From VRUE01 sp963742535 (GTDB taxonomy: Bacteria; Actinomycetota; Thermoleophilia; Solirubrobacterales; 70-9), in contig CAVUMC010000002.1 of assembly GCA_963742535.1 (NCBI GenBank), forward strand, positions 1 to 64,000: a stretch of DNA of 64,000 bases, written 5' to 3'. Below the pieces are notes generated by a model. The model searched no databases and was not told the origin of the DNA. It worked only from the letters and a program-made list of their open reading frames with translations. Shown piece by piece: positions 12,138 through 20,259 of this stretch. The translations under genes and the position numbers were made by a program. Numbering within the stretch: position 1 is the first letter of the stretch; every line of letters begins with the position of its first letter.

Positions 12138-13715
12138 TCACTCTTTCGGCCCGTCGGTGGTGGGTTGGAAGGCGTAGGCGAGGGAATCGACCAGCGCCTC
12201 CCAGGAGGCCTCGATGATGTTCTCGGAGACGCCGAGGGTGCCCCACTCGCGCCCCCCGTCGGTCGAGTCGAGCAGGACGCGGGTGACCGCGCCGGTGCCG
12301 TGCGCCTCGTCGAGGATCCTCACCTTGTAGTTGGTCAGCTCGACGTCGGCCAGGTGCGGGTAGCGAGCGCCGATCGCGGCCCGCAGCGCCTTGTCGAGCG
12401 CGTTGACCGGACCGTTGCCCTCGGCGACCTCGACGTAGCGCTCGCCGTCGACGACGACCTTGATCGTCGCCTCGGTTTCGACCTGACTGCCTTCGCGCTT
12501 CTCGGTGGTGACGCGGAAGCTCTCCAGCTCAAAGAGCGGCTGGAACACCCCCGCCTCGCGCCGCAGCAGCAGCTCGAAGGAGGCCTGGGCGGCCTCGTAG
12601 TGATAGCCGCGGTGCTCGCGCTGCTTCAGCTCCTCGACCACGTGGGTCGCGGCGTCATCGTCGAGCGCGAGCCCGGCGCGCTCGGCCTGGCTGCGGATCG
12701 TCGCCTTGCCGGAGAGCTCGGAGGCGAGGATGTCGCGCTCGTTGCCGACCGTGCCTGGATTGAGGTGCTCGAAGGTGCTGGCGTCGGCGGCGACACCGGC
12801 GGCGTGCATCCCGGCCTTGTGGGCGAAGGCGTTGCGGCCGACGTACGCCCGGTCGGGATTCGGCGTCATGTTGCAGAGCTCGTCGAGAAGGTGCGAGGTC
12901 GGCGTCAGGCTCTCGAGCCGCTCGGCCGAGACGACCTCGAAGCCCATCTTCAGCTGCAGCGCCGGCAGGATCGAAGCCAGGTTGGCGTTGCCGCAACGCT
13001 CGCCATAGCCGTTGACGCAGCCTTGGACCAGGCGAGCGCCGGCGTCAACCGCGGCCAGCGAGTTGGCGACCGCGCACTCGGCGTCGTTGTGGGTGTGGAT
13101 GCCGACCTCAGCGGCATCGCCGAGACTTGCAACCACCGCGGCAGTTGCCTCGGCGACGAAGTGCGGCAGGTTGCCACCGTTGGTGTCGCAAAGCGTCACG
13201 TTCTCCGCTCCTCCCTCGGCCGCAGCGCGCACGCATTCAAGCGCGTAGGACGAGTCGTCCCGGTAGCCGTCGAAGAAGTGCTCGGCGTCAAAGACCGGGC
13301 GCTTGCCCTGGGCGCGCAGGAAGGCGAACGAGTCGGCGATCATCGCCAGGTTCTCCTCCGGCGTCACCTTGATCACCTTGTCGACATGCAGGCGCCAGCT
13401 CTTGCCGACCAGGCAGACCATCGGCGCGAAGGACTCAGCCAGGGTGCGCAGGGCGGCGTCGTCCTCGGCCGCGACGTCGCGGCGGCGGGTCATGCCGAAG
13501 GCGGCGATCGTCGCGTTGGCCAGCTCGACCCCGGCGAGCTGGTCGAAGAGCTCCGCCTCCTTTGGATTGGAGCTGGGAAATCCTGCCTCGATGAAGTGGA
13601 CGCCGAGACCGTCGAGGGCTTGCACGACCTTGAGCTTCTCGCCCACCGAAAGCGACATGCCCTGACCGCCCATGCCGTCTCGCAGGGTGGTGTCGTAGAG
13701 CTTGACCTGTTCCAT
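12138..13715 (-). CDS. cimA: (R)-citramalate synthase
   Basis: Condenses pyruvate and acetyl-CoA to citramalate, the entry to a threonine-independent route to 2-oxobutanoate and isoleucine. 525 residues. DTTLRDG is at 8-14 (metal and substrate site of the LeuA/HMGL TIM barrel), with IHTHNDAECAVANS and CVNGYGERCGN further on. A LeuA-like allosteric domain forms roughly the last 130 residues. The sequence follows the GSU1798-type CimA (LYDTTLRDGMGGQG, WRLHV) rather than LeuA or homocitrate synthase. Start at the ATG at 13715, preceded by AAAGG 7 nt upstream; a longer in-frame start at 13754 lacks family support. Downstream of ilvE and a structured leader. Confidence 0.87.
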   Translation of the reverse strand: MEQVKLYDTTLRDGMGGQGMSLSVGEKLKVVQALDGLGVHFIEAGFPSSNPKEAELFDQLAGVELANATIAAFGMTRRRDVAAEDDAALRTLAESFAPMVCLVGKSWRLHVDKVIKVTPEENLAMIADSFAFLRAQGKRPVFDAEHFFDGYRDDSSYALECVRAAAEGGAENVTLCDTNGGNLPHFVAEATAAVVASLGDAAEVGIHTHNDAECAVANSLAAVDAGARLVQGCVNGYGERCGNANLASILPALQLKMGFEVVSAERLESLTPTSHLLDELCNMTPNPDRAYVGRNAFAHKAGMHAAGVAADASTFEHLNPGTVGNERDILASELSGKATIRSQAERAGLALDDDAATHVVEELKQREHRGYHYEAAQASFELLLRREAGVFQPLFELESFRVTTEKREGSQVETEATIKVVVDGERYVEVAEGNGPVNALDKALRAAIGARYPHLADVELTNYKVRILDEAHGTGAVTRVLLDSTDGGREWGTLGVSENIIEASWEALVDSLAYAFQPTTDGPKE

Positions 13716-13755
13716 TTGATGCCTTTCGCTTACGAGGAAATCGGGGTGGGCCACC

Positions 13756-13800
13756 TAGGGACCCGGGTGCGTGGCATGGCCACGCCAGCCGCTAGGCGGC
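13756..13800 (-). promoter_or_regulatory. Tandem hairpins in the cimA leader
   Basis: Two adjacent perfect stem-loops on the minus strand: AGCCGC-CTA-GCGGCT (13802-13788), then GCGTGGC-CAT-GCCACGC (13785-13769). Further GC-rich inverted sequence follows. They lie between the short reading frame at 13792-13839 and the cimA ribosome site. The first stem contains the stop codon of that frame. No U-run follows, so an intrinsic terminator is unlikely. Confidence 0.5.
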
Positions 13801-13839
13801 TGCGGTAATTCGCCCGATCAACTGCAAGCGCATGAACAT
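13792..13839 (-). CDS. Possible leader peptide upstream of cimA
   Basis: A 15-codon frame, MFMRLQLIGRITAAA, whose ATG overlaps the ilvE TGA as TGATG and whose TAG falls inside a hairpin before cimA. Four of the 15 residues are Leu or Ile, fitting a control peptide for a gene that feeds isoleucine synthesis. It lacks a codon run as strong as the leuA leader, and short frames are common by chance. Treat as a candidate only. Confidence 0.35.
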   Translation of the reverse strand: MFMRLQLIGRITAAA

Positions 13840-14789
13840 CAGGAACTGACCTTACTCGGTTCATCCGCGCTCTTAGGCGCCTCGACGAAGTCCAGCCACT
13901 CGAGGTACTCCTCGGCGCGCCCGTAGAGCGCGTCGACGAACTTGGCCTGCACGTGGCGGGTGATCTCACCCGGCTCGCCGATCGGGTGGTCGTCGATCTC
14001 GCGCACCGGCACCAGCTCGGCGGCGGTGCCGGTGAGGAAGATCTCCTCGGCCAGGTAGAGCTCGGCGCGGGCGATGTCGCGCTCGACCACGGTGTAGCCG
14101 AGGTCGCGGGCGATCTGGATCACCGACTTGCGGTTGATCCCGTCGAGGATCGAGGCAACGTGCGGCGGGGTGACGATCTGACCGTCGCGGACGACGAAGA
14201 TGTTCTCGCCGGAGCCCTCGCAGACGAAGCCGCGCTCATCGAGCAGGATCGCCTCCTCGTAGCCGGCGTTGGTCGACTCAGTCTTGGCGAGGATCGAGTT
14301 GAGGTACTGGCCAGAGGCCTTGGCGTGCGGGATCAGGCCACCGGGGCCGATCCGCCGCCAGCTCGAAACCTTGGCGCGGATGCCGTGCTTCTGGCCCTCC
14401 TCGCCGAGGTAGGCACCCCAGGGGAAGGCGGCGATGATCACGTCGACCGGAGCGTCGGTGGCGTAGAGGCCGAGACTGCCGTAGCCGCGGAAGGCGAGCG
14501 GGCGGATATAGCAGGAGCCGAGTCCGTTGCGGCGGATCAGCTCCTTGGTCGCCTCGCCGATCTCCTCGCCGCTGTAGGGCAGGCCGAGGTAATAGAGCTC
14601 AGCCGACTTGGCGAGCCGATCGAGGTGGTCGGCGTGCCTGAAGATCGCCGGACCGCGCTCGGTCTCGTAACAGCGAACTCCCTCGAAGACGCCCGTGCCG
14701 TAGTGCAGGGCGTGCGTGAGGACGTGCACTTTGGCGTCCTCCCAGGGCACGAACTCACCGTTCTGCCAAATCAATTCGGCCGTATCCAT
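13839..14789 (-). CDS. ilvE: Branched-chain amino acid aminotransferase
   Basis: Final transamination for leucine, isoleucine and valine; fold type IV PLP enzyme, 316 residues. Family landmarks: HYGTGVFEGVRCYET near 30-45, a Lys-containing segment HAKASGQYLNS carrying the presumed PLP lysine, GYEEAILLDERGFVCEGSGENIF, and a C-terminal FLTGTAAELVPV. I chose the ATG at 14789 (MDTAELIWQNGEF) because that is where family similarity begins; upstream in-frame codons give unrelated sequence. First gene of the ilvE-cimA-degT-argH-mpg chain, divergent from the repeat protein at 14875. Confidence 0.94.
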   Translation of the reverse strand: MDTAELIWQNGEFVPWEDAKVHVLTHALHYGTGVFEGVRCYETERGPAIFRHADHLDRLAKSAELYYLGLPYSGEEIGEATKELIRRNGLGSCYIRPLAFRGYGSLGLYATDAPVDVIIAAFPWGAYLGEEGQKHGIRAKVSSWRRIGPGGLIPHAKASGQYLNSILAKTESTNAGYEEAILLDERGFVCEGSGENIFVVRDGQIVTPPHVASILDGINRKSVIQIARDLGYTVVERDIARAELYLAEEIFLTGTAAELVPVREIDDHPIGEPGEITRHVQAKFVDALYGRAEEYLEWLDFVEAPKSADEPSKVSS

Positions 14790-14874
14790 GTTCGGGGAAG
14801 TATGCCCGATAGGGCAAGGGCATTCGAGCCAAACCCAGAAAAGGACCGCGTCAACCCGAAAAGGAGACCGCTGA

Positions 14875-15687
14875 ATGATCCCCGCAGTTCGCAAGAGACT
14901 CACCTACTCGAACGTGATCGCCTCGCTGGCGCTGTTCGCCGCCCTCGGCGGCGTCGCCGTCGCCGCCGGGCTGCCGAAGAACAGCGTCGGCCCAAAGCAG
15001 ATAAAGCGGGGAGCCGTCACCGCCGCCAAGATCCGCAAGCAGGCCGTGACCAGCGCCAAGCTGGCGCCGCAGTCGGTGATCAACGGCAAGCTCGCCGCCA
15101 ACTCGGTCGGCCCGGGCAACATCGGCAACGGCGCCGTGACCACGGCCAAGATCGGCAAAGCCGCGGTGATCGCCGAATCGATCAAGAACAGTGTCGTCAC
15201 GACCAACAAGCTGAACAACGAAGCGGTGACGACGCCGAAGCTGGCCAACGAATCAGTCTCGACCGCGAAGCTCGGCAAAGGCTCGGTCACGGCGGCGAAG
15301 CTGAGTGATGAAATCGGTCCGCTGCTCTCCACGCTCAAACCGGGTCAAACGCTGCGAGGAACTTTCGACGTGGGCAGCACCGCCGCTGCCGCCGGCGATC
15401 TCGTTCGCGGCGCCACGAGCTACCAGTTCCCACTGCAGACCGCGCCCAGCGTCACCGTCCTGCTCAAAGGCGAAGTGAGCGCCAACTGTTCCGGGCTCGG
15501 CGGTGGCCAGACCCCGCAGGCCACGGGCGGCAACCTCTGCGTCTACGTCACCGAAGAAGCCAACCTCGAAGGCGGCGCGCGACTCACCGCCGAGAACAAC
15601 ACCCGCCTCGGCTTCGGCCTGAAGGCCAAGGCCAAGGAAAGCGGCGAGTACTACGCCTACGGCCAGTGGGCGGTAACCGCACCCTGA
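14875..15687 (+). CDS. Secreted protein with degenerate decapeptide repeats
   Basis: Function unknown. 270 residues: a signal or anchor segment at about 10-32 (NVIASLALFAALGGVAVAAG), then about 11 imperfect repeats of roughly 10 residues (pattern S/A-V-x3-K/N-I/L-x2, as in NSVGPKQIKRGAVTAAKIRK) spanning ~35-145. A C-terminal globular part of ~125 residues has two Cys. Regular short repeats with spaced Val, Lys and Ile suggest a stacked beta fold or fibre. Proteins with this N-terminus and repeat are familiar from Thermoleophilia. Strong SD AAAAGGAG 8 nt before the ATG. Converges on leuB with a 10-bp gap. Confidence 0.8.
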   Translation: MIPAVRKRLTYSNVIASLALFAALGGVAVAAGLPKNSVGPKQIKRGAVTAAKIRKQAVTSAKLAPQSVINGKLAANSVGPGNIGNGAVTTAKIGKAAVIAESIKNSVVTTNKLNNEAVTTPKLANESVSTAKLGKGSVTAAKLSDEIGPLLSTLKPGQTLRGTFDVGSTAAAAGDLVRGATSYQFPLQTAPSVTVLLKGEVSANCSGLGGGQTPQATGGNLCVYVTEEANLEGGARLTAENNTRLGFGLKAKAKESGEYYAYGQWAVTAP

Positions 15688-15697
15688 CCACCGAAAG

Positions 15698-16768
15698 CTA
15701 GGAGAACTCGGCCAGCACGGCCTCGGTCACCTCATCGGTGCCGACCGCGGTCTCCCCCTCACCCGCCAGGTCCGGGGTGCGGAGGCCGCGGTCGAGCACC
15801 GCGTCCACCGCGGACTCGATCCGCACCGCCTCATCCGCCCGGCCAAGGCCGTGGCGCAGCATCATCGCCGCCGAGAGGAAGGTGGCGAGCGGGTTGGCGA
15901 CGCCCTGACCGGCGATGTCGGGGGCGGAGCCGTGGACCGGCTCGAAAAGGCCGGGCTCGCCGTCGGCGCCGAGGCTGGCCGAGGGCAACATGCCGAGCGA
16001 GCCGGTGAGCATCGCCGACTCGTCGCTGAGGATGTCGCCGAAGAGGTTCTCGGTGACGATCACGTCGAAGTCGGCTGGCCGCGATACGAGCTGCATCGCG
16101 GCGTTGTCGACCAGCAGATGGTCGAGCTCGACGTCGGGGTAATCGGGGGCGACGCGGCCGACTACCTCGCGCCAAAGACGTGAGGTCTCCAGCACGTTTG
16201 CCTTGTCGACCGAGGTGACTCGCGGCTTCTGATCGGAGCCGTCGGCGCGGCGGCGGGCGGCTTCGAAGCCGACCCGGGCGATGCGGTCGATTTCCTCCGC
16301 CGAGTACTCGCAGGTGTCGTGGGCGACGTCGCCCTCGCGGCCGGACTCACCGAAGTAGATGCCGCCGGTGAGCTCGCGGACGACCAGCAGGTCGGTGCCG
16401 GCGATGCGCTCGGGGCGCAGCGGGCTGGAGTTGACCAGCGCCGGGCTCGGGCGCACCGGGCGCAGGTTGGCGTAGAGACCCATACCCTTGCGCAGGCCGA
16501 GCAGGCCTTGCTCGGGGCGCGGCGCGTCGGGGTTGGTCGTGTCCCATTTGGGACCGCCGACCGCGCCGAGCAGCACCGCGTCGGCGGCACGGCAGACATC
16601 CAGCACCTCGTCGGTCAGCGCGGTGCCATGGGCGTCGATCGAGCAACCGCCCATGAGGCGCTCATCGAACTCGAACTCGCCGAGCGACTCGAGCAGTCGG
16701 CGAGCGGCGCCGACGATCTCAGGGCCAATCCCGTCGCCGGGCAGCAGGACTATGCGAGGAGCGCTCAT
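15698..16768 (-). CDS. leuB: 3-isopropylmalate dehydrogenase
   Basis: Oxidises 3-isopropylmalate to 2-oxoisocaproate with NAD+ (third leucine-specific step). 356 residues, normal length. The isocitrate/isopropylmalate dehydrogenase pattern is clear: LLPGDGIGPE near the N-terminus, LLGAVGGPKWD, the LRPVRPSP segment of the substrate loop, VTSVDKANVL, VDNAAMQLV, NLFGDILSDE with the metal Asp residues, and VHGSAPDIAGQGVANP. Last gene of the XRE-leuC-leuD-methyltransferase-leuB chain, 37 bp after the methyltransferase. Confidence 0.96.
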   Translation of the reverse strand: MSAPRIVLLPGDGIGPEIVGAARRLLESLGEFEFDERLMGGCSIDAHGTALTDEVLDVCRAADAVLLGAVGGPKWDTTNPDAPRPEQGLLGLRKGMGLYANLRPVRPSPALVNSSPLRPERIAGTDLLVVRELTGGIYFGESGREGDVAHDTCEYSAEEIDRIARVGFEAARRRADGSDQKPRVTSVDKANVLETSRLWREVVGRVAPDYPDVELDHLLVDNAAMQLVSRPADFDVIVTENLFGDILSDESAMLTGSLGMLPSASLGADGEPGLFEPVHGSAPDIAGQGVANPLATFLSAAMMLRHGLGRADEAVRIESAVDAVLDRGLRTPDLAGEGETAVGTDEVTEAVLAEFS

Positions 16769-16805
16769 CGGTGCGGCACTCTAGCCGTGCTCCTACCGCA
16801 GAGGC

Positions 16806-17564
16806 TCATGCGGGGGTCCGGGCTTCGATGTTGAGCCGCACGTAGTCGAGCGCCAGGGGCTCGGGTTCGGCGGCGAGAACGTCGGCAACGAAGGGCTCGC
16901 GCAGCTCCTCCGGCAACTGGTCCATGTGCGGGCCGAGACAAACCGTGGCGAGGAACTCGGCGGGACTGGGCGGCACGATCTGCCAGGGCTGCAGCCAGGC
17001 GCGTGCTTCGGTGAAGCCGGCTCGCTCTAGGCGCTCCTCCGTCTCCTCTGCCCCGGCGTAGTTCCACGGCTCCCCGAAGCCATCGAAATGAGCGGCATAG
17101 GGCTCGCTCCCTTGTACCTCCCGCGTCACCTCGCGGAGGCGGTCGATGTTGCCCGCGCCGCCGCACTGGGCAGCGAATTTGCCGCCTGGTCGCAGCACAG
17201 GGCGAAGCGCGCCGAAAAGCGCATCGTGGTTGAGCACCCAGTGGAAGACGGCGCTGGAGAAGACCGCGTCGACCTGCTCCTCAAGCTCCAGCTCGACCAG
17301 GTCCGATACGTGCGCCTCGTCCTGCGGGCGCAGCACGCCGCGCACCTTCTCGACCATCGAGGGCGAGCCGTCGACGGCGACCACCCGGCCCTCGGGCAGC
17401 TGCTCGATCAGCAGCGAGGTGACCCGGCCACTGCCGCAGCCGGCGTCGAGCACCGTCTCGTCACCGCCCAGCTCGAGACGGTCGAGGATCGACCTCGCCC
17501 ACTCCTCGTGCGGGACGGAGACGCGCTGGTAGCTCGCCGCGTCCCAATCGCGCGGCGGCACCAT
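16806..17564 (-). CDS. Class I SAM methyltransferase, Tam-like, in the leu operon
   Basis: 252 residues. Motif I VLDAGCGSG is at 38-46, motif II acidic VVAVDGSPSMV follows at about 61-71, and VFHWVLNHD resembles the LQW-PDH region of E. coli trans-aconitate methyltransferase (Tam). The opening WDAASYQRVSVPHEEWA fits the Tam/UbiE-like arrangement. Its ATG overlaps the leuD stop as TGATG and leuB follows, so it is made together with the isopropylmalate enzymes. Family knowledge: yeast Tmt1 methylates trans-aconitate and 3-isopropylmalate. Inference: a small dicarboxylate or tricarboxylate, possibly an isopropylmalate or a side product of LeuCD, is the substrate. The exact specificity is unproven. 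Confidence 0.8.
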   Translation of the reverse strand: MVPPRDWDAASYQRVSVPHEEWARSILDRLELGGDETVLDAGCGSGRVTSLLIEQLPEGRVVAVDGSPSMVEKVRGVLRPQDEAHVSDLVELELEEQVDAVFSSAVFHWVLNHDALFGALRPVLRPGGKFAAQCGGAGNIDRLREVTREVQGSEPYAAHFDGFGEPWNYAGAEETEERLERAGFTEARAWLQPWQIVPPSPAEFLATVCLGPHMDQLPEELREPFVADVLAAEPEPLALDYVRLNIEARTPA

Positions 17565-18127
17565 CAGAGCGCCGTCGTTACCGGGCCGTGTTCAGCCACG
17601 CCGGCCTGCTCGAAGGTGTCGATCGCGCCGACGTTCTCGAGCGTGATGCCGATGTCATCCAGTCCGTTGAGCAGGCGGTGCTTGACGTCGGGCTCGACCT
17701 CGAATTTGAAGACGCCGGCGGCGCAGGTAACGGTCTCGTCGTCGACGTCGATCCGCGCCTCGCCCGCTTCGGCGACCGCCCGGCAGTGCTCCTCGTCGAG
17801 GATCGCCGGCAGCAGCCCGACCTTGGTGCAGTTGGAATAGAAGATGTCGGCGAAGGACGGCGCGACGATCGCCTGGAAGCCGAAGTCCTCCAGCGCCCAG
17901 GGGGCGTGCTCGCGCGAGGAGCCGCAACCGAAATTGGCCCCGGTGACCAGGATCGGGTTGGGCTCCAGCTCGATCTCGCCGTCGCGGATCCAGTCGTAGA
18001 AGAGGAACTCGCCGAAGCCGGTCCGCTCGACCCGCTTGAGGAATTGCTTGGGGATGATCTGGTCGGTATCGACGTCGGCTCGATCCAGCACCGAGACCTT
18101 GCCCTCGATGACGTCTATCGGTCGCAT
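17564..18127 (-). CDS. leuD: 3-isopropylmalate dehydratase small subunit
   Basis: Swivel domain of the aconitase-type isomerase that turns 2- into 3-isopropylmalate with LeuC. 187 residues. VLDRADVDTDQIIPKQFLK near the start and GANFGCGSSREHAPWALEDFG in the middle are diagnostic. Start at ATG 18127, 2 nt after the leuC stop; an in-frame TTG at 18139 would overlap leuC and is less likely. The stop overlaps the methyltransferase ATG. Confidence 0.95.
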   Translation of the reverse strand: MRPIDVIEGKVSVLDRADVDTDQIIPKQFLKRVERTGFGEFLFYDWIRDGEIELEPNPILVTGANFGCGSSREHAPWALEDFGFQAIVAPSFADIFYSNCTKVGLLPAILDEEHCRAVAEAGEARIDVDDETVTCAAGVFKFEVEPDVKHRLLNGLDDIGITLENVGAIDTFEQAGVAEHGPVTTAL

Positions 18128-18129
18128 CT

Positions 18130-19515
18130 TCAGCTCCAATCCCTGATGTCGACGAAGTGTCCCTCGATGGCGGCGGCTGCGGCCATCTTCGGGCTGACCA
18201 GGTGGGTGCGCCCACCCTTGCCCTGACGCCCCTCGAAGTTGCGGTTCGAGGTCGAGGCGCAGCGCTCACCCTCGATCAGGGTGTCTGGGTTCATGCCGAG
18301 GCACATCGAGCAGCCCGCCTCGCGCCATTCGAAGCCGGCGGAGCGGAAGACGTCGTGCAGCCCCTCGGCTTCGGCGTTTGCCTTGACCTGCTGGGAGCCG
18401 GGCACGACCATCGCCCGCACCGAGCCGGCGACCTTGCGGCCGTCGACGATCGCCGCGGCCTCGCGCAGGTCCTCGATCCGCGAGTTGGTGCAGGAGCCGA
18501 TGAAGACGCGTTCGGGGGCCACCTCGGTCATCGGCGTGCCGGCCTCCAGGCCCATGTAGGTGAGGGCGCGTTCAGCCGACTCGCGATCGGCGGGCGAATC
18601 CATCGCCGCCGGGTCGGGGACGCTGTCGGTGACCTCGCAGACCATGCCTGGGTTGGTGCCCCAGGTAACCATCGGCGAGATCGCACCGGCGTCGACGTCC
18701 ACCTCGGTGTCGAAGCTGGCGCCGGCATCGGTGGGCAGCTGCCGCCAGCGCTCAGCGGCAGCGTCGAAGTCGGCGGGTGCGCCGGGGCGACCGCGGACCC
18801 ACTCGACCGTCTTCTCGTCGGGGGCGATCATGCCGGCCCGGCCGCCGCCCTCGATCGTCATGTTGCAGATCGTCATCCGACCCGGCATCTCCAGGGCCTC
18901 AATCGCCGGCCCGGCGTACTCGACCGCGTAGCCGGTCATGCCGCCGGTGCCGAGGCGCCCGATCGTCGCCAGGATCAGGTCCTTCGGCGTCACCCCTGAG
19001 CCGAGTTCGCCCGAGTAGGAGATCCGCATCGTCTTCGGCCGCTTCTGCACCAGGCACTGGGTCGCCAGCACGTGCTCGACCTCGGAGGTGCCGATCCCGA
19101 AGGCCAGCGAGCCGAAGGCGCCGTGGGTGGAGGTGTGACTGTCGCCGCAGACGATCGTCATGCCCGGCTGGGTGACCCCGAGCTCCGGCCCGATCACGTG
19201 GACGATCCCCTGCCGGTCGGAGCCCAGCGAGTAGACAGGGATGCCGAACTCCTCACAGTTGCGCTCCAGGGTTTCGACCTGGACCCGCGAGAGCTCATCG
19301 GCGATCAGGCGCGCCGCCATGGTGCCGTCGGTCGGGGTGTTGTGATCGGCGGTGGCCAGAGTCTTGTCGGTGCGGCGCACCGGACGACCGGCCATGCGCA
19401 GACCATCGAAGGCCTGTGGCGAGGTGACCTCGTGGACCAGGTGCAGGTCGATGTAGATCAGGCCGTCGGAGACCTCGTGGGCCTCCCAGAGCTTGTCGAA
19501 CATTGTTTGTGACAT
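18130..19515 (-). CDS. leuC: 3-isopropylmalate dehydratase large subunit
   Basis: Catalytic [4Fe-4S] subunit of isopropylmalate isomerase, 461 residues. The three cluster ligands are in place: Cys342 in GSCTNSR, and Cys402 and Cys405 in AGCSMCLGMNP. VCGDSHTSTHGAFG is at about 123-136. The ATG at 19515 is preceded by GGAGG 9 nt upstream, which settles the start over the in-frame ATG 12 nt later. The XRE-cupin regulator ends 2 nt before it. Confidence 0.96.
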   Translation of the reverse strand: MSQTMFDKLWEAHEVSDGLIYIDLHLVHEVTSPQAFDGLRMAGRPVRRTDKTLATADHNTPTDGTMAARLIADELSRVQVETLERNCEEFGIPVYSLGSDRQGIVHVIGPELGVTQPGMTIVCGDSHTSTHGAFGSLAFGIGTSEVEHVLATQCLVQKRPKTMRISYSGELGSGVTPKDLILATIGRLGTGGMTGYAVEYAGPAIEALEMPGRMTICNMTIEGGGRAGMIAPDEKTVEWVRGRPGAPADFDAAAERWRQLPTDAGASFDTEVDVDAGAISPMVTWGTNPGMVCEVTDSVPDPAAMDSPADRESAERALTYMGLEAGTPMTEVAPERVFIGSCTNSRIEDLREAAAIVDGRKVAGSVRAMVVPGSQQVKANAEAEGLHDVFRSAGFEWREAGCSMCLGMNPDTLIEGERCASTSNRNFEGRQGKGGRTHLVSPKMAAAAAIEGHFVDIRDWS

Positions 19516-19517
19516 TG

Positions 19518-20036
19518 CTAGCCCCTCCTCAGGCCTGCGGCGATTACGGCGAGGAAGCGCGTTGGCCCCTCGCCTTCGTTCTCGAAATGGTGCGGCAAGT
19601 CGGCATCAAAGGTGACGCTGTCGCCCTCGTTCAGCTCGTGGCGCGTGCCGTCGACGACAAGCGCCAAGGTGCCGGCGAGCACCACGGCGGTCTCGCGACT
19701 GCCGGGCTCGTGCATCGGCGGGTCGTCGCGGCCGCCCGTGGTGGCGCCTGCGTCGAGCGTGTGCAGCGAGACGTCGGCGCGCTGGCCCGGCAGTGGCGGA
19801 GTCAGCTCCTCGAAGCGATGGCCACCGCGCTCCATCGTGCGGCGGTCACCTGCGCGGCTGACCGCCACGTGCTCGCCCTCGTCTAGGCGCAGCAGCTGCG
19901 AGAGCGTCAACTCCAACCCGGCGGCGATCTTCGCCGCTACGGCCAGCGTCGGGCTGGTCTCCCCCCGCTCGACCTGCGACAGCATCGGCGCGCTTACGCC
20001 CGAACGCTCCCCCAGATCACGCAGGGAAAAGCCCAT
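19518..20036 (-). CDS. XRE-family regulator with cupin sensor domain, heading the leuCDB operon
   Basis: 172 residues from the first ATG: helix-turn-helix (SLRDLGERSGVSAPMLSQVERGE, about 4-26), a linker, then a C-terminal cupin barrel (about 90-165; HEPGSRETAVVLAGTLALVVD and LNEGDSVTFDADLPHHFEN). XRE-cupin proteins typically bind a small ligand in the barrel. Unusual: the in-frame codons just upstream read IGDRVRALREA, exactly the missing first helix of the HTH, but contain no ATG, GTG or TTG. An ATT at 20069, preceded by GAGG 8 nt upstream, is a possible true start. The stop is 2 nt before leuC, so it is probably co-transcribed with the leucine genes and may control them. Confidence 0.85.
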   Translation of the reverse strand: MGFSLRDLGERSGVSAPMLSQVERGETSPTLAVAAKIAAGLELTLSQLLRLDEGEHVAVSRAGDRRTMERGGHRFEELTPPLPGQRADVSLHTLDAGATTGGRDDPPMHEPGSRETAVVLAGTLALVVDGTRHELNEGDSVTFDADLPHHFENEGEGPTRFLAVIAAGLRRG

Positions 20037-20259
20037 CGCCTCACGAAGAGCGCGAACGCGGTCACCAATTGTGGGTGCCTCTGCGACAGCGGACGCTCTG
20101 CCTCTTCGGGCAGTGGCTGATGTGACGGGCTTGTTGCCGCTGGCGACGATGCGCGTACGCTATCACATACGTTTGTAATTGGATTGAAGATAGGGTGCCG
20201 CCACTCGCAAGGCATCCTCCGCCCCAGGCCCGACCGGCCAAAAGCCCCTCACCCCGCGC

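Noticed and set aside
20100..20180. Operator palindrome upstream of the XRE regulator (GCGTACGCTATCACATACGT)
   Set aside because: Symmetry is partial (only CGTA blocks repeat) and too weak to report as a site.
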